NCBI RefSeq assembly: GCF_036346855.1
Contig: NZ_CP107841.1
Location: 4,964,001-5,028,000, forward strand
Source: Streptomyces europaeiscabiei
GTDB taxonomy: Bacteria > Actinomycetota > Actinomycetes > Streptomycetales > Streptomycetaceae
Direction: 5' to 3'
DNA length: 64,000 nucleotides
Positions within the stretch are counted from its first letter, which is position 1. Each line of letters starts with the position of its first letter. This document shows, piece after piece, positions 54,119 through 63,037 of the stretch. The notes beneath the pieces are model-generated. The model was not told where the DNA came from. It searched no databases and was given only the letters and a program-made list of their open reading frames with translations. The position numbers and the translations under genes are program-made.

Positions 54119-57100
54119 ATGTCTACGCCACCTGCCCCCGCCTTCGGCGCCCTCGCCCCCCGCCTGGCCGAGCTGTCCCTGCGCGACGCGCACCGGCTCG
54201 GACGCAGGCTCGAAGGCGCGCGCAAGATCCGTAAGCCCGAGGCCCGGGCCGCCGTCCTCGCCGAGATCGAGGCGGAGGTCGCCAAGGGCGAGTCCCGCAT
54301 GGCCGAGCGCGCCGCGCGCGTACCGGCCGTCTCGTACCCCGAGCAGCTGCCCGTCAGCCAGCGGAAGGACGACATCGCGGCCGCCATCCGCGATCACCAG
54401 GTCGTCATCGTCGCGGGTGAGACCGGGTCCGGGAAGACGACCCAGATCCCCAAGATCTGTATCGAGCTGGGGCGCGGCGTCCGCGGCATGATCGGGCATA
54501 CGCAGCCCCGTCGTATCGCCGCCCGTACGGTCGCCGAGCGCGTGGCGGAGGAGCTGCGGACCCCTCTCGGTGAGGCCGTGGGCTGGAAGGTCCGCTTCAC
54601 CGACCAGGTGAACCCGGACGCGACCTTCGTCAAGCTGATGACGGACGGCATCCTGCTCGCCGAGATCCAGACGGACGGCGAGCTGCGCGCCTACGACACG
54701 ATCATCATCGACGAGGCCCACGAGCGGTCCCTCAACATCGACTTCCTGCTGGGCTACCTGGCCCAGCTGCTGCCCAGACGCCCCGACCTCAAGGTCGTCA
54801 TCACCTCCGCGACCATCGACCCCGAGCGCTTCTCCCGGCACTTCGGCGACGCCCCGATCGTCGAGGTCAGCGGCCGTACGTACCCGGTGGAGGTGCGCTA
54901 TCGCCCCCTCCTTGAGGAGGAGGGCGACGACGCCGACCGCGACCAGATCACCGCGATCTGCGACGCGGTCGAGGAGCTTCAGGGGGAGGGCAAGGGCGAC
55001 ATCCTCGTCTTCCTCTCCGGGGAGCGGGAGATCCGCGACACCGCCGACGCGCTGATCAAGAAGCAGTACCGCTTCACGGAGGTACTGCCCCTGTACGCCC
55101 GGCTCTCGCACGCCGAGCAGCACCGGGTCTTCCAGCCGCACACGGGCCGCAGGATCGTTCTGGCCACGAACGTCGCCGAGACCTCCCTCACGGTCCCCGG
55201 CATCAAGTACGTCATCGACCCGGGCTTCGCCCGCATCAGCCGCTACAGCCACCGCACCAAGGTCCAGCGGCTCCCGATCGAGGCGATCTCCCAGGCCAGC
55301 GCCAACCAGCGCAAGGGCCGCTGCGGCCGTACGTCCGACGGCGTCTGCATCCGCCTCTACTCCGAGGACGACTTCGAGGCGCGCCCCGAGTTCACGGACG
55401 CCGAGATCCTCCGTACGAACCTCGCCTCCGTCATCCTCCAGATGACCGCGGCCGGCCTCGGTGACATCGAGAAGTTCCCCTTCATCGACCCGCCGGACCA
55501 CCGCAACATCCGCGACGGCGTCCAGCTCCTCCAGGAGCTCGGCGCGCTCGACCCGGCGCAGAAGGACCTGCGCAAGCGACTGACCCCGATGGGCCGCAAG
55601 CTCTCCCAGCTGCCCGTCGACCCGCGGCTGGCCCGCATGGTCGTCGAGGCCGACAAGAACGGCTGTGCCCGCGAGGTCATGGTGATCGCCGCCGCGCTCT
55701 CCATCCAGGACCCGCGCGAGCGCCCCGCCGACAAGCAGGCCCAGGCGGACCAGCAGCACGCCCGCTTCAAGGACGAGACGAGCGACTTCCTCGCCTACCT
55801 CAACCTGTGGCGGTACGTCCGCGAGCAGCAGAAGGAACGCGGCTCGTCGTCCTTCCGCCGGATGTGCAAGCAGGAGTACCTGAACTTCCTGCGGATCCGC
55901 GAATGGCAGGACATCTACAGCCAGCTGCGCACGGTCGCCAAGCAGATGGACATCCATCCGAGCGAGGACGACGCACCCGAGCAGCACATCCATCTCTCCC
56001 TCCTCGCCGGCCTGCTCTCCCACATCGGCATGAAGGACGTGAAGGACGCCGGAGGGGAGACCGGGAGAAGCACGGGGAAGAACGAGTACCTGGGCGCCCG
56101 GAACGCCAAGTTCGCGATCTTCCCGGGCTCGGCCCTCTTCAAGAAGCCCCCGCGCTTCGTGATGTCGGCGGAACTGGTGGAGACGAGCCGCCTCTGGGCG
56201 CGCGTCAACGCGAGGATCGAGCCGGAGTGGGTCGAACCGCTCGCCGAGCACCTCCTCAAGCGGACGTACAGCGAGCCGCACTGGGAGAAGGACCAGGCGG
56301 CCGTGATGGCGTACGAGAAGGTCACGCTGTACGGCGTACCGATCGTCGCCCAGCGGAAGATCAACTACGGCCGGATCGACGCGGAGGCCAGCCGCGAGCT
56401 GTTCATCCGCAACGCGCTCGTCGAGGGCGACTGGCGGACGCACCACAAGTTCTTCGCCGACAACCGCAGGCTCCTCAGCGAGGTCGAGGAGCTGGAGCAC
56501 CGGGCCCGACGCCGGGACATCGTGGTCGACGACGACACCCTCTTCGACTTCTACGACCAGCGGGTCCCCGAACATGTCGTCTCCGGCGCCCACTTCGACT
56601 CCTGGTGGAAGCACAAGCGCCATGAGCAGCCCGACTACCTGGACTTCGAGCGGGAGATGCTCATCCGGGAGTCGGCGGAGGCGGTCACGAAGGCCGACTA
56701 CCCGGACTCCTGGCGCCAGGGGCAGCTCAAGTTCCGTGTCACGTACCAGTTCGAGCCGGGCACCGACGCGGACGGCGTGACGGTCCACGTCCCCCTCCAT
56801 GTCCTCAACCAGGTCACGGACGAGGGCTTCGACTGGCAGATCCCGGGTCTGCGGGAGGAGGTCGTGACGGAGCTGATCCGTTCCCTCCCGAAGCCGATCC
56901 GCAGGAACTACGTGCCGGCGCCGAACTTCGCGCAGCGCTTCCTGGACCGGGCGGTCCCCCTGCAGGAGCCGCTGCCGGTGACGATGGCCCGCGAGCTGAA
57001 GCGCATGGTGGGCGTGCCGGTGACGCCCGAGGACTTCGACTGGTCCCGGGTCCCCGACCACCTGAAGATCACCTTCCGGATCGTCGACGAACGGCGCCGG

Positions 57101-58105
57101 AACCTCGCCGAGGACAAGAACCTGGAGGCGCTGCGGCTGCGGCTGAAGCCGAAGGCGCGCCAGGCCCTCTCCCAGGCTGCCGCGGCCACCGCCGAGCGCG
57201 AGGGCGGCGAGTCCCTGGAGCGCAAGGGCCTCACGGACTGGACGATCGGCTCGCTCACCCGCGTCTTCGAGACCCGCCGGGCCGGGCAGCCGGTGAAGGC
57301 GTATCCGGCACTCGTCGACGACGCGGCCGACGGACCGACGGCGAACACCGTCTCCGTACGCCTCTTCGACACCGAGGCCGAGCAGACCGAGGCGATGTGG
57401 AAGGGCACCCGCAGGCTCATCCTCCGCAACATCCCGGTCAACCCCGCGAAGTTCGCTTCCGAAAAGCTGACGAACGCGCAGAAGCTGGCGCTGTCCGCGA
57501 ATCCGCACGGTTCGATCCAGGCGCTGTTCGACGACTGCGCGATGGCGGCGGCCGACCGGCTGATCGCCGAATTCGGCGGACCGGCGTGGGACGAGTCGTC
57601 GTACCGCAAGCTGTACGACAAGGTGCGCGCCGAGATCGTCGACACGACGGTCCGTACGGTCGGCCAGGTGCAGCAGGTGCTGGCCGCCTGGCAGGCCTGT
57701 GAGCGCCGCCTGAAGTCCACCCGCAGCCCGGCCCTCCTCGCCAACCTCGCCGACGTACGGGGGCAGCTGGACGCCCTCGTGAAGCCCGGGTTCGTCACGG
57801 AGGCGGGGCTGCGCCGGCTGCCGGACCTGATGCGCTATCTGGTGGCGGCCGACCGGCGGCTGCAGCAGATGCCGACCGGCGTCCAGCGGGACACGGCCCG
57901 CATGGAGAAGGTCCACGAGATGCGTGACGAGTACGCCTGGCTGCTGGAACAGCTGCCCCGGGGCCGGCCCGTCCCCTCGTCCGTCCTGGAGATCCGCTGG
58001 ATGATCGAGGAACTGCGTGTCAGCTACTTCGCGCACGCCCTCGGTACGGCCTACCCCGTCTCCGACAAGCGGATCGTGAAGGCGATCGACGCCGCCGTTC
58101 CGTAA
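54119..58105 (+). CDS. hrpA: ATP-dependent RNA helicase HrpA-like (DEAH)
   Basis: 1328 residues, full length for bacterial HrpA. Walker A AGETGSGKTTQ (~99-109), Ia TQPRRIAARTVAERVAEEL, DEAH in IIIDEAHERSLN (~195-206), SAT (~237), QRKGRCGRT motif VI (~400), then helicase-associated HA2/OB fold domains and a long C-terminal region (DUF3418-like, ~700-1300) characteristic of HrpA rather than DEAH nucleases. Roles in mRNA processing and ribosome rescue are known for family members. Monocistronic between a terminator and a tRNA-Asp gene. Confidence 0.92.
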   Translation: MSTPPAPAFGALAPRLAELSLRDAHRLGRRLEGARKIRKPEARAAVLAEIEAEVAKGESRMAERAARVPAVSYPEQLPVSQRKDDIAAAIRDHQVVIVAGETGSGKTTQIPKICIELGRGVRGMIGHTQPRRIAARTVAERVAEELRTPLGEAVGWKVRFTDQVNPDATFVKLMTDGILLAEIQTDGELRAYDTIIIDEAHERSLNIDFLLGYLAQLLPRRPDLKVVITSATIDPERFSRHFGDAPIVEVSGRTYPVEVRYRPLLEEEGDDADRDQITAICDAVEELQGEGKGDILVFLSGEREIRDTADALIKKQYRFTEVLPLYARLSHAEQHRVFQPHTGRRIVLATNVAETSLTVPGIKYVIDPGFARISRYSHRTKVQRLPIEAISQASANQRKGRCGRTSDGVCIRLYSEDDFEARPEFTDAEILRTNLASVILQMTAAGLGDIEKFPFIDPPDHRNIRDGVQLLQELGALDPAQKDLRKRLTPMGRKLSQLPVDPRLARMVVEADKNGCAREVMVIAAALSIQDPRERPADKQAQADQQHARFKDETSDFLAYLNLWRYVREQQKERGSSSFRRMCKQEYLNFLRIREWQDIYSQLRTVAKQMDIHPSEDDAPEQHIHLSLLAGLLSHIGMKDVKDAGGETGRSTGKNEYLGARNAKFAIFPGSALFKKPPRFVMSAELVETSRLWARVNARIEPEWVEPLAEHLLKRTYSEPHWEKDQAAVMAYEKVTLYGVPIVAQRKINYGRIDAEASRELFIRNALVEGDWRTHHKFFADNRRLLSEVEELEHRARRRDIVVDDDTLFDFYDQRVPEHVVSGAHFDSWWKHKRHEQPDYLDFEREMLIRESAEAVTKADYPDSWRQGQLKFRVTYQFEPGTDADGVTVHVPLHVLNQVTDEGFDWQIPGLREEVVTELIRSLPKPIRRNYVPAPNFAQRFLDRAVPLQEPLPVTMARELKRMVGVPVTPEDFDWSRVPDHLKITFRIVDERRRNLAEDKNLEALRLRLKPKARQALSQAAAATAEREGGESLERKGLTDWTIGSLTRVFETRRAGQPVKAYPALVDDAADGPTANTVSVRLFDTEAEQTEAMWKGTRRLILRNIPVNPAKFASEKLTNAQKLALSANPHGSIQALFDDCAMAAADRLIAEFGGPAWDESSYRKLYDKVRAEIVDTTVRTVGQVQQVLAAWQACERRLKSTRSPALLANLADVRGQLDALVKPGFVTEAGLRRLPDLMRYLVAADRRLQQMPTGVQRDTARMEKVHEMRDEYAWLLEQLPRGRPVPSSVLEIRWMIEELRVSYFAHALGTAYPVSDKRIVKAIDAAVP

Positions 58106-58204
58106 CGGGCCGCTCACTCCGGGTGAGTTCGACCGTGGGGTCCCGCTCCTGTACAGTCTCTTCTCGCAGGCCAGCGCGGCAACAAGGCGCGGACTGCGAA
58201 ACCT

Positions 58205-58279
58205 GGTCCTGTGGAGCAGTTTGGAGTGCTCGCCACCCTGTCAAGGTGGAGGCCGCGGGTTCAAATCCCGTCAGGACCG
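58205..58279 (+). tRNA. tRNA-Asp(GUC), copy 2
   Basis: Identical in all 75 positions to the tRNA-Asp at 52164-52238. Same cloverleaf, anticodon GUC. Its upstream region differs from copy 1, so it has its own promoter. Confidence 0.95.
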
Positions 58280-58287
58280 CACGATTG

Positions 58288-58324
58288 CAAGAGGCCCGCA
58301 TCCGGTGAGGATGCGGGCCTCTTG
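58288..58324 (+). terminator. terminator of tRNA-Asp copy 2
   Basis: CAAGAGGCCCGCATCC / GGATGCGGGCCTCTTG, 16-base perfect arms, 5-base loop. Confidence 0.85.
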
Positions 58325-58579
58325 TCGTGTGCGGCGGCTCTTCTCGCCCCCGCCACCCTCACCCATCCCGCCCCGGGGCTGCCGCCCCTTCGACCCCACC
58401 TACACCCAAGAGCTCGGGGATTGGGGCTGTTGGGCGCACGGGGCGGGTGTGGCTGGTCGCGTAGCCCCCCGCACCCCTGAGGGGCTGCCTGCGGCGGCCC
58501 CATCCGCGCGGTGAGGGTTGACGGCGTCACATTCCGCCGGTACCTCAGATTCAGGGCCCAGAGACCCCGGAGGTGGCGT

Positions 58580-58771
58580 ATGGCGGCGTCCGCTCGGCAC
58601 GAGACCCGCGCATTGCTCCGTGCTCACCTGTCGGCCGCCTCCTCGTACCGCCACCTCACCCGCCACTGCCCGATCTGCCACCGCCTGCTGCGGCTGGCGA
58701 CGGAGCACGGGGCGGGCGGCGAGGAGGGCGCGGAGGGGAACGCGGAGGAGGAGACGCCCTCCAAGGCGTGA
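58580..58771 (+). CDS. DUF6274-type conserved Streptomyces protein
   Basis: 63 residues: MAASARHETRALLRAHLSAASSYRHLTRHCPICHRLLRLA..., a helical protein with a CPICH pair, which I recognise as a short conserved Streptomyces family (DUF6274). CGGAGG lies 7 bases before the ATG. An acidic Gly/Glu tail ends it. Function unknown. Confidence 0.75.
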   Translation: MAASARHETRALLRAHLSAASSYRHLTRHCPICHRLLRLATEHGAGGEEGAEGNAEEETPSKA

Positions 58772-59064
58772 GACGCGTCCCGCAGGGAACACACTCGGCT
58801 AGGGCTCGCCCCGCTCAACTCCTGGCCTCAGTACCGCAGATGGTGCAGGGGCGACAAGGATCCCGACATGTGACGGGTGTCACGGTATGAGTTTCCGGAA
58901 CGCCGTCTCTTACAGGCCTCATACAACTGGTCAATTTAATATGTGCAATTGCACCACCCCCTGAGGCCCTGCACAGGAGATCCGACAGCCCTCCCCAGAG
59001 TCCGACAAGCCCGCGCACAACCCTTCGCATCCGGACCCGAACCCCCGGTCCAGGGCACAAAAAA
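58772..59064. other. convergent gap with AT-rich palindrome
   Basis: No gene seen. It contains an unusually AT-rich stretch (about 58930-58955) with the perfect 12-bp palindrome GTGCAATTGCAC at 58943-58954 next to a TTTAATATG box. It lies between convergent genes, where promoters are not needed, so it may mark an unannotated small RNA or a protein-binding site. Confidence 0.4.
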
Positions 59065-59100
59065 AGATCGCGCTGGACCCGGCGGAGTCCAGCGCGATCT
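59065..59100 (-). terminator. intrinsic terminator of bldC
   Basis: AGATCGCGCTGGAC / GTCCAGCGCGATCT, 14-base perfect arms, followed on the minus strand by a T tract (the A run at 59058-59065 on the plus strand). Confidence 0.85.
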
Positions 59101-59283
59101 ACGACGCACCCTTGTTGCTTGCCTGACGATGCCCAGGGGGCCTGGGGCCTCCCGGAAAGTTCTGTGTGGCTCGGGCGTGGGATCTGTTGGGGCAGAACCC
59201 GCGTCGTTCGGAGCTGCTTGAGCGGTGTTTCCAGGCTCCCGGCCGATTGGGGGACCAGCCGAAATGCCCTGTCAAACGAGGGT

Positions 59284-59490
59284 TCAGGCCTCGCTGCGCT
59301 GCTGCGGAATGCCCGCGAGCAGTGCGCGGACCTCAGCCTCGCGGTAACGGCGGTGTCCGCCGAGCGTACGGATGGACGTGAGCTTGCCGGCCTTCGCCCA
59401 CCGCGTGACCGTCTTGGGGTCGACACGGAACATGGTGGCGACCTCAGCCGGGGTCAGCAGCGGCTCGGCATCAGGGGTGCGAGCGGTCAT
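59284..59490 (-). CDS. bldC: BldC developmental regulator
   Basis: 68 residues, the exact length of BldC: MTARTPDAEPLLTPAEVATMFRVDPKTVTRWAKAGKLTSIRTLGGHRRYREAEVRALLAGIP.... MerR-type winged helix-turn-helix without an effector domain. BldC binds direct repeats cooperatively and delays Streptomyces sporulation. GAGGAGG precedes the start. Its own terminator lies downstream, and about 610 bp of untranscribed-looking sequence separates it from the next gene. Confidence 0.97.
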   Translation of the reverse strand: MTARTPDAEPLLTPAEVATMFRVDPKTVTRWAKAGKLTSIRTLGGHRRYREAEVRALLAGIPQQRSEA

Positions 59491-60103
59491 GAGCGGCCTC
59501 CTCGGGAGAACCGAACCTTCTCGGTTCTTTCCTCTAAATTCTGCACCTTGACCCGCGTTGCCCGAAATGGCGGACGCGAGTCGAGTCGGTTATAGGACGA
59601 ACGGCTTGTCCTCGGCACTACAACTACACCATCCGTCCAGCCACGTCGGCCAAACCGATGGAATTGCCCTCCCAGGTGTTCATCAGCGACGGATGCCGAT
59701 GGACCATGCCATAGCGGACAGTCACGCCGCTGTGACGATCAGTCACAGCGGCGTGCAGGAGTCACGGGACCCCCCATTAGCGTGCAATGCTGAGATTCCA
59801 CCCATACGTGGGCAGAAGGAGCCTCCCCCGGGCTCCTTGTCCTATTTTGACACGAGGAGGTGCGTAAGAGGCAAGGCCCGCGTAAGTGCAATCCGTCACG
59901 CTTGGCGGCTTCTTGACGCAAAAGCCCGGATCGGGACCTACGTCCCCCCACCGACGCCCCGCATGAAACTGCGTTGCGTCAAGCTTGGGTCAAGGGTGGA
60001 CAGTTCACCATGGTTCGGCCTTCATGGAAAGCCTTTTCCCACTGGCCCCACAAGTCACAAGTACGGCCGAGAGGTTGAGTCGGTTCAACCGGTTCGGCCC
60101 GGT
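59491..60103. other. bldC upstream region
   Basis: 613 bp without a gene I can support. It contains a perfect palindromic hairpin CACGCCGCTGTGAC-GATCA-GTCACAGCGGCGTG at 59723-59755, and an AAGGAGCC / GGGCTCCTT hairpin near 59817-59840. The bldC promoter must lie here (minus strand); several A/T-richer patches (59575-59625, 59840-59850) are candidates. Confidence 0.45.
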
Positions 60104-60946
60104 TCAGTTCGCCGAGCGCCGGTCCCGCACCGCCCGCCAGCGCTCGACCAGCCGCCCGTACGCCTCCCCGGCGGCGAGACCGTCCCCGTCGCGGAGTGCC
60201 TCGATGCCCTCGGCGGCGTCGGCGGCGGAGTGGTCGCCGTCCAGCTCGGCGGCGGGCAGGACGTGCACGAGGCCGCCGTAGTCCAGCTCGACGAGCGAGC
60301 GCGGGTGGAACTCCTCCAGCCAGCGGCCCACGTCGATCAGGCCGTCGATGAGCGGCCCCTCGTCGATGGTGTCGCGCAGGGTCCGCAGCCCGCGCGCCAC
60401 GCGCCGCCGGGCCTGCACCATGGGAGTGCGATAGCGAAGCACCGGCGAGCTCTCGCCCGAACCCTTCTCGTAGGTGCGCTCGTCGTCCGAGACGAGGACG
60501 AACCAGTTCAGCGGCACCTGCCAGGTCGCCGTACGGATCCACGGGCGGGCGTCGGGGTTGCCGGCCATCCACCGCTCGTAGTCCTGGCTCGCCTGGTGCC
60601 GCACCAGGGGCGGCAGCACCGCGTCCAGGACCGGGACCGGCAGTTCCTCGGCCAGGTCGCCGAGCGCCTGCCAGCCGCGCAGCCGGGTCCGCCAGGGGCA
60701 GACGCAGACCACCCCGTCGACGTCCAGCACGAAGGCGTCGCCGCTCTCGTGCACCGGCACCGGGACGGGCGGGGTCGGCAGCAGGTCGGCCAGCGAGCGA
60801 CGCAGCTCGTCCTGGTACGAGGGGCGGTCGGTGCGCCTGGCGTAGCGGGTCCAGTGGCCGCGCTCCGGCTCGGCGAAGGCCGCCAACGGCTCATACACGC
60901 GGAGGTAGGACGCGTACGGGACGATCACCGAGGACACCTTGGGCAC
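60104..60946 (-). CDS. conserved Streptomyces protein next to bldC
   Basis: 280 residues from a GTG after GGGAGGGAG. Soluble, with SSVIVPYASYLRVYEPLAAFAEPERGHWTRYARR at the start, a CVCPWRTRLRGWQALGDL patch, and VPLNWFVLVSDDERTYE. It has the same position as the conserved gene between vdh and bldC in other Streptomyces; no motif known to me. Orientation away from vdh, divergent promoters at 60947-61169. Confidence 0.65.
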   Translation of the reverse strand: MPKVSSVIVPYASYLRVYEPLAAFAEPERGHWTRYARRTDRPSYQDELRRSLADLLPTPPVPVPVHESGDAFVLDVDGVVCVCPWRTRLRGWQALGDLAEELPVPVLDAVLPPLVRHQASQDYERWMAGNPDARPWIRTATWQVPLNWFVLVSDDERTYEKGSGESSPVLRYRTPMVQARRRVARGLRTLRDTIDEGPLIDGLIDVGRWLEEFHPRSLVELDYGGLVHVLPAAELDGDHSAADAAEGIEALRDGDGLAAGEAYGRLVERWRAVRDRRSAN

Positions 60947-61169
60947 GCCTGCTCCCTCCCCCGGCTGCCACCGGGGAAACCTGCCGAACCCGCACACGGG
61001 CGGGCCGGAAAACTGTGCGGATCGCACCACGTCCGTACTCCGGGAGTGGGGTGATCCTGAGGCTGCGCCGCTGTACGGCGGACGCAGGCTCTAATCTCAT
61101 GCTCACAGTCCCCGCCACCCATACGGGGACCTGTCAGCAACCGCCGCTTCTTACCCAGGAGTCACCACC

Positions 61170-62264
61170 GTGACCGATGTATCTGACGGCGTCCTGCACA
61201 CCCTGTTCCAGTCGGACCAGGGCGGTCACGAGCAAGTCGTGCTCTGCCAGGACCGGGCCAGCGGCCTCAAGGCCGTCATCGCCATCCATTCCACCGCGCT
61301 GGGCCCCGCTCTCGGCGGCACGCGCTTCTACCCGTACGCGACCGAGGCGGAGGCCGTCTCCGACGCGCTGAACCTCGCGCGCGGGATGTCGTACAAGAAC
61401 GCCATGGCCGGTCTCGACCACGGCGGCGGCAAGGCCGTGATCATCGGCGACCCCGACCGGATCAAGAGCGAGGAGCTGCTGCTCGCCTACGGACGGTTCG
61501 TGGCCTCGCTGGGCGGCCGGTACGTCACCGCGTGCGACGTCGGCACCTACGTCGCCGACATGGACGTCGTGGCACGCGAGTGCCGCTGGACGACGGGCCG
61601 CTCCCCCGAGAACGGCGGCGCGGGCGACTCGTCCGTCCTGACCGCCTTCGGCGTCTACCAGGGCATGCGGGCCTCCGCCCAGCACGTGTGGGGCGATCCG
61701 TCGCTGCGGGGCCGCAGAGTCGGCATCGCGGGCGTCGGCAAGGTCGGCCACCACCTCGTGACGCATCTGCTCACGGAGGGCGCCGAGATCGTGATCACGG
61801 ACGTGCGCGAGGACGCCGTACGGCGGATCCTCGACCGGCATCCGGAGGGGGTCACCGCGGTCCCGCACACGGACGCGCTCATCCGGACCGAGGGGCTCGA
61901 CGTCTACGCGCCCTGCGCGCTCGGCGGGGCTCTCGACGACCGCTCCGTGCCCGTGCTCACCGCCAAGGTGGTGTGCGGCGCGGCCAACAACCAGCTCGCG
62001 CACCCCGGTGTCGAGAAGGACCTCGCCGACCGCGGGATCCTCTACGCACCGGACTACGTGGTGAACGCCGGCGGGGTCGTCCAGGTCGCCGACGAGCTCC
62101 ACGGGTTCGACTTCGAGCGGTGCAGGGCGAAGGCCGCGAAGATCTTCGACACCACGCTGGCAATCTTCGCACGTGCGAAGACGGATGGCATTCCGCCGGC
62201 TGCCGCGGCCGACCGGATCGCCGAGCAGCGGATGCACGAGGCGGTCGCGGCACGCGGTCGCTGA
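61170..62264 (+). CDS. vdh: valine (Leu/Phe/Val) dehydrogenase
   Basis: 364 residues, GTG start after CAGGAG. Glu/Leu/Phe/Val dehydrogenase family: GGTRFYPY and [18 protein letters not shown] (substrate lysines) in the N-terminal half, DVGTYVADM, and the NAD Rossmann motif [14 protein letters not shown] (~186-200), with [10 protein letters not shown] near the end. Oxidative deamination of branched-chain amino acids, feeding 2-oxo acids to fatty acid and polyketide synthesis. Length and context (bldC side) match Streptomyces Vdh. Confidence 0.93.
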   Translation: MTDVSDGVLHTLFQSDQGGHEQVVLCQDRASGLKAVIAIHSTALGPALGGTRFYPYATEAEAVSDALNLARGMSYKNAMAGLDHGGGKAVIIGDPDRIKSEELLLAYGRFVASLGGRYVTACDVGTYVADMDVVARECRWTTGRSPENGGAGDSSVLTAFGVYQGMRASAQHVWGDPSLRGRRVGIAGVGKVGHHLVTHLLTEGAEIVITDVREDAVRRILDRHPEGVTAVPHTDALIRTEGLDVYAPCALGGALDDRSVPVLTAKVVCGAANNQLAHPGVEKDLADRGILYAPDYVVNAGGVVQVADELHGFDFERCRAKAAKIFDTTLAIFARAKTDGIPPAAAADRIAEQRMHEAVAARGR

Positions 62265-62274
62265 GTCTCGGCGG

Positions 62275-62313
62275 ACGCGCCGTACGACCCTCATGCGGTG
62301 TTCGTACGGCGTC
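62275..62313 (+). terminator. terminator of vdh
   Basis: GCCGTACGA / TCGTACGGC core with GAC/GTC extension and a 14-base loop, 11 bases after the stop. The following ~270 bp to 62587 hold no gene I can support and probably the promoter of the DUF3073 gene. Confidence 0.65.
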
Positions 62314-62587
62314 GGCCGGTACCCGTCGGCGGCTTTAGAGAGAACTCTCACTTCCGTCGGCGGGTCGCTCGCCCAGAAACGGTTAAAATCACCGTTGACC
62401 AGCGGGGAAAGGGCTCCTCGCAGGTTCTGGGCACGGGCACGTCCTGCGGGCGACGTACCGTATGGGCGTGGGCTCAGGTACCGTGGAAGCCCTACGGACC
62501 GGTCTCTCCACGGAGAGTCCGTTCTAGATCATGAACGCGTGTCAAGACTCTGGGGCCACCGAGCCCCGTATCCGAGGGGGTCGAGCC

Positions 62588-62842
62588 ATGGGGCGCGGCC
62601 GGGCAAAGGCCAAGCAGACGAAGGTCGCCCGCCAGCTGAAGTACAGCAGCGGCGGTACTGATCTTTCGCGTCTGGCCAATGAGCTGGGCGCTTCGACTTC
62701 GAGCCAGCCGCCGAATGGCGAGCCGTTCGAAGATGACGAAGACGACGACGACCCGTACTCCCAGTACGCGGATCTCTACAACGACGACGATGAGGACGAG
62801 GACGAGGAGTCCGGTCCTGCGTCGCATCGTCGCGGGGCTTGA
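62588..62842 (+). CDS. DUF3073-type small protein
   Basis: 84 residues, MGRGRAKAKQTKVARQLKYSSGGTDLSRLANELGAS..., then a very acidic tail (DDEDDDDPYSQYADLYNDDDEDEDEE). Basic N-terminus plus acidic C-terminus is the DUF3073 pattern of actinobacteria. It may interact with nucleic acid or ribosomes; function not established. Confidence 0.85.
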   Translation: MGRGRAKAKQTKVARQLKYSSGGTDLSRLANELGASTSSQPPNGEPFEDDEDDDDPYSQYADLYNDDDEDEDEESGPASHRRGA

Positions 62843-62860
62843 CTCCGTACCGCTGCGCTT

Positions 62861-62896
62861 GCCCGGTCCTGGTGGGTTTCCACCGCCGGACCGGGC
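62861..62896. terminator. hairpin after DUF3073 gene
   Basis: GCCCGGTCC / GGACCGGGC, 9-base perfect arms, between convergent genes. Confidence 0.6.
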
Positions 62897-62995
62897 TTCG
62901 TGCTGCCTCGCTCCGATTACCGGCACCCAGTGGGCAGAGGCCCTCTGTGTGGGGGTGCGTGCGGATGCGTTGTGGCTGGTCGCGCGGTTCCCCGT

Positions 62996-63026
62996 GCCCC
63001 TTGGGCGGCCATGCCGTCCAAGGGGC
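62996..63026. terminator. bidirectional hairpin before purM stop
   Basis: GCCCCTTGGGCGG / CCGTCCAAGGGGC, 13 pairs with one G-U, 12 bases from the purM stop (minus strand). Confidence 0.65.
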
Positions 63027-63037
63027 GTTTCGGTGTT

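Noticed and set aside
54044..58117. Long minus-strand open frame opposite hrpA (over 1300 codons)
   Set aside because: It mirrors the codon bias of hrpA, which has all DEAH helicase motifs; the antisense translation has no recognisable fold.
52164..58279. Identical tRNA-Asp genes as attachment sites of a second element
   Set aside because: Both copies are complete tRNA genes with their own terminators; the intervening genes (tRNA-Phe, secreted protein, hrpA) are ordinary chromosomal genes with no integrase.
59558..61054. Long plus-strand open frame opposite the conserved gene next to bldC
   Set aside because: Low-complexity translation antisense to a gene with a good start and composition; the 5' third lies in non-coding sequence.
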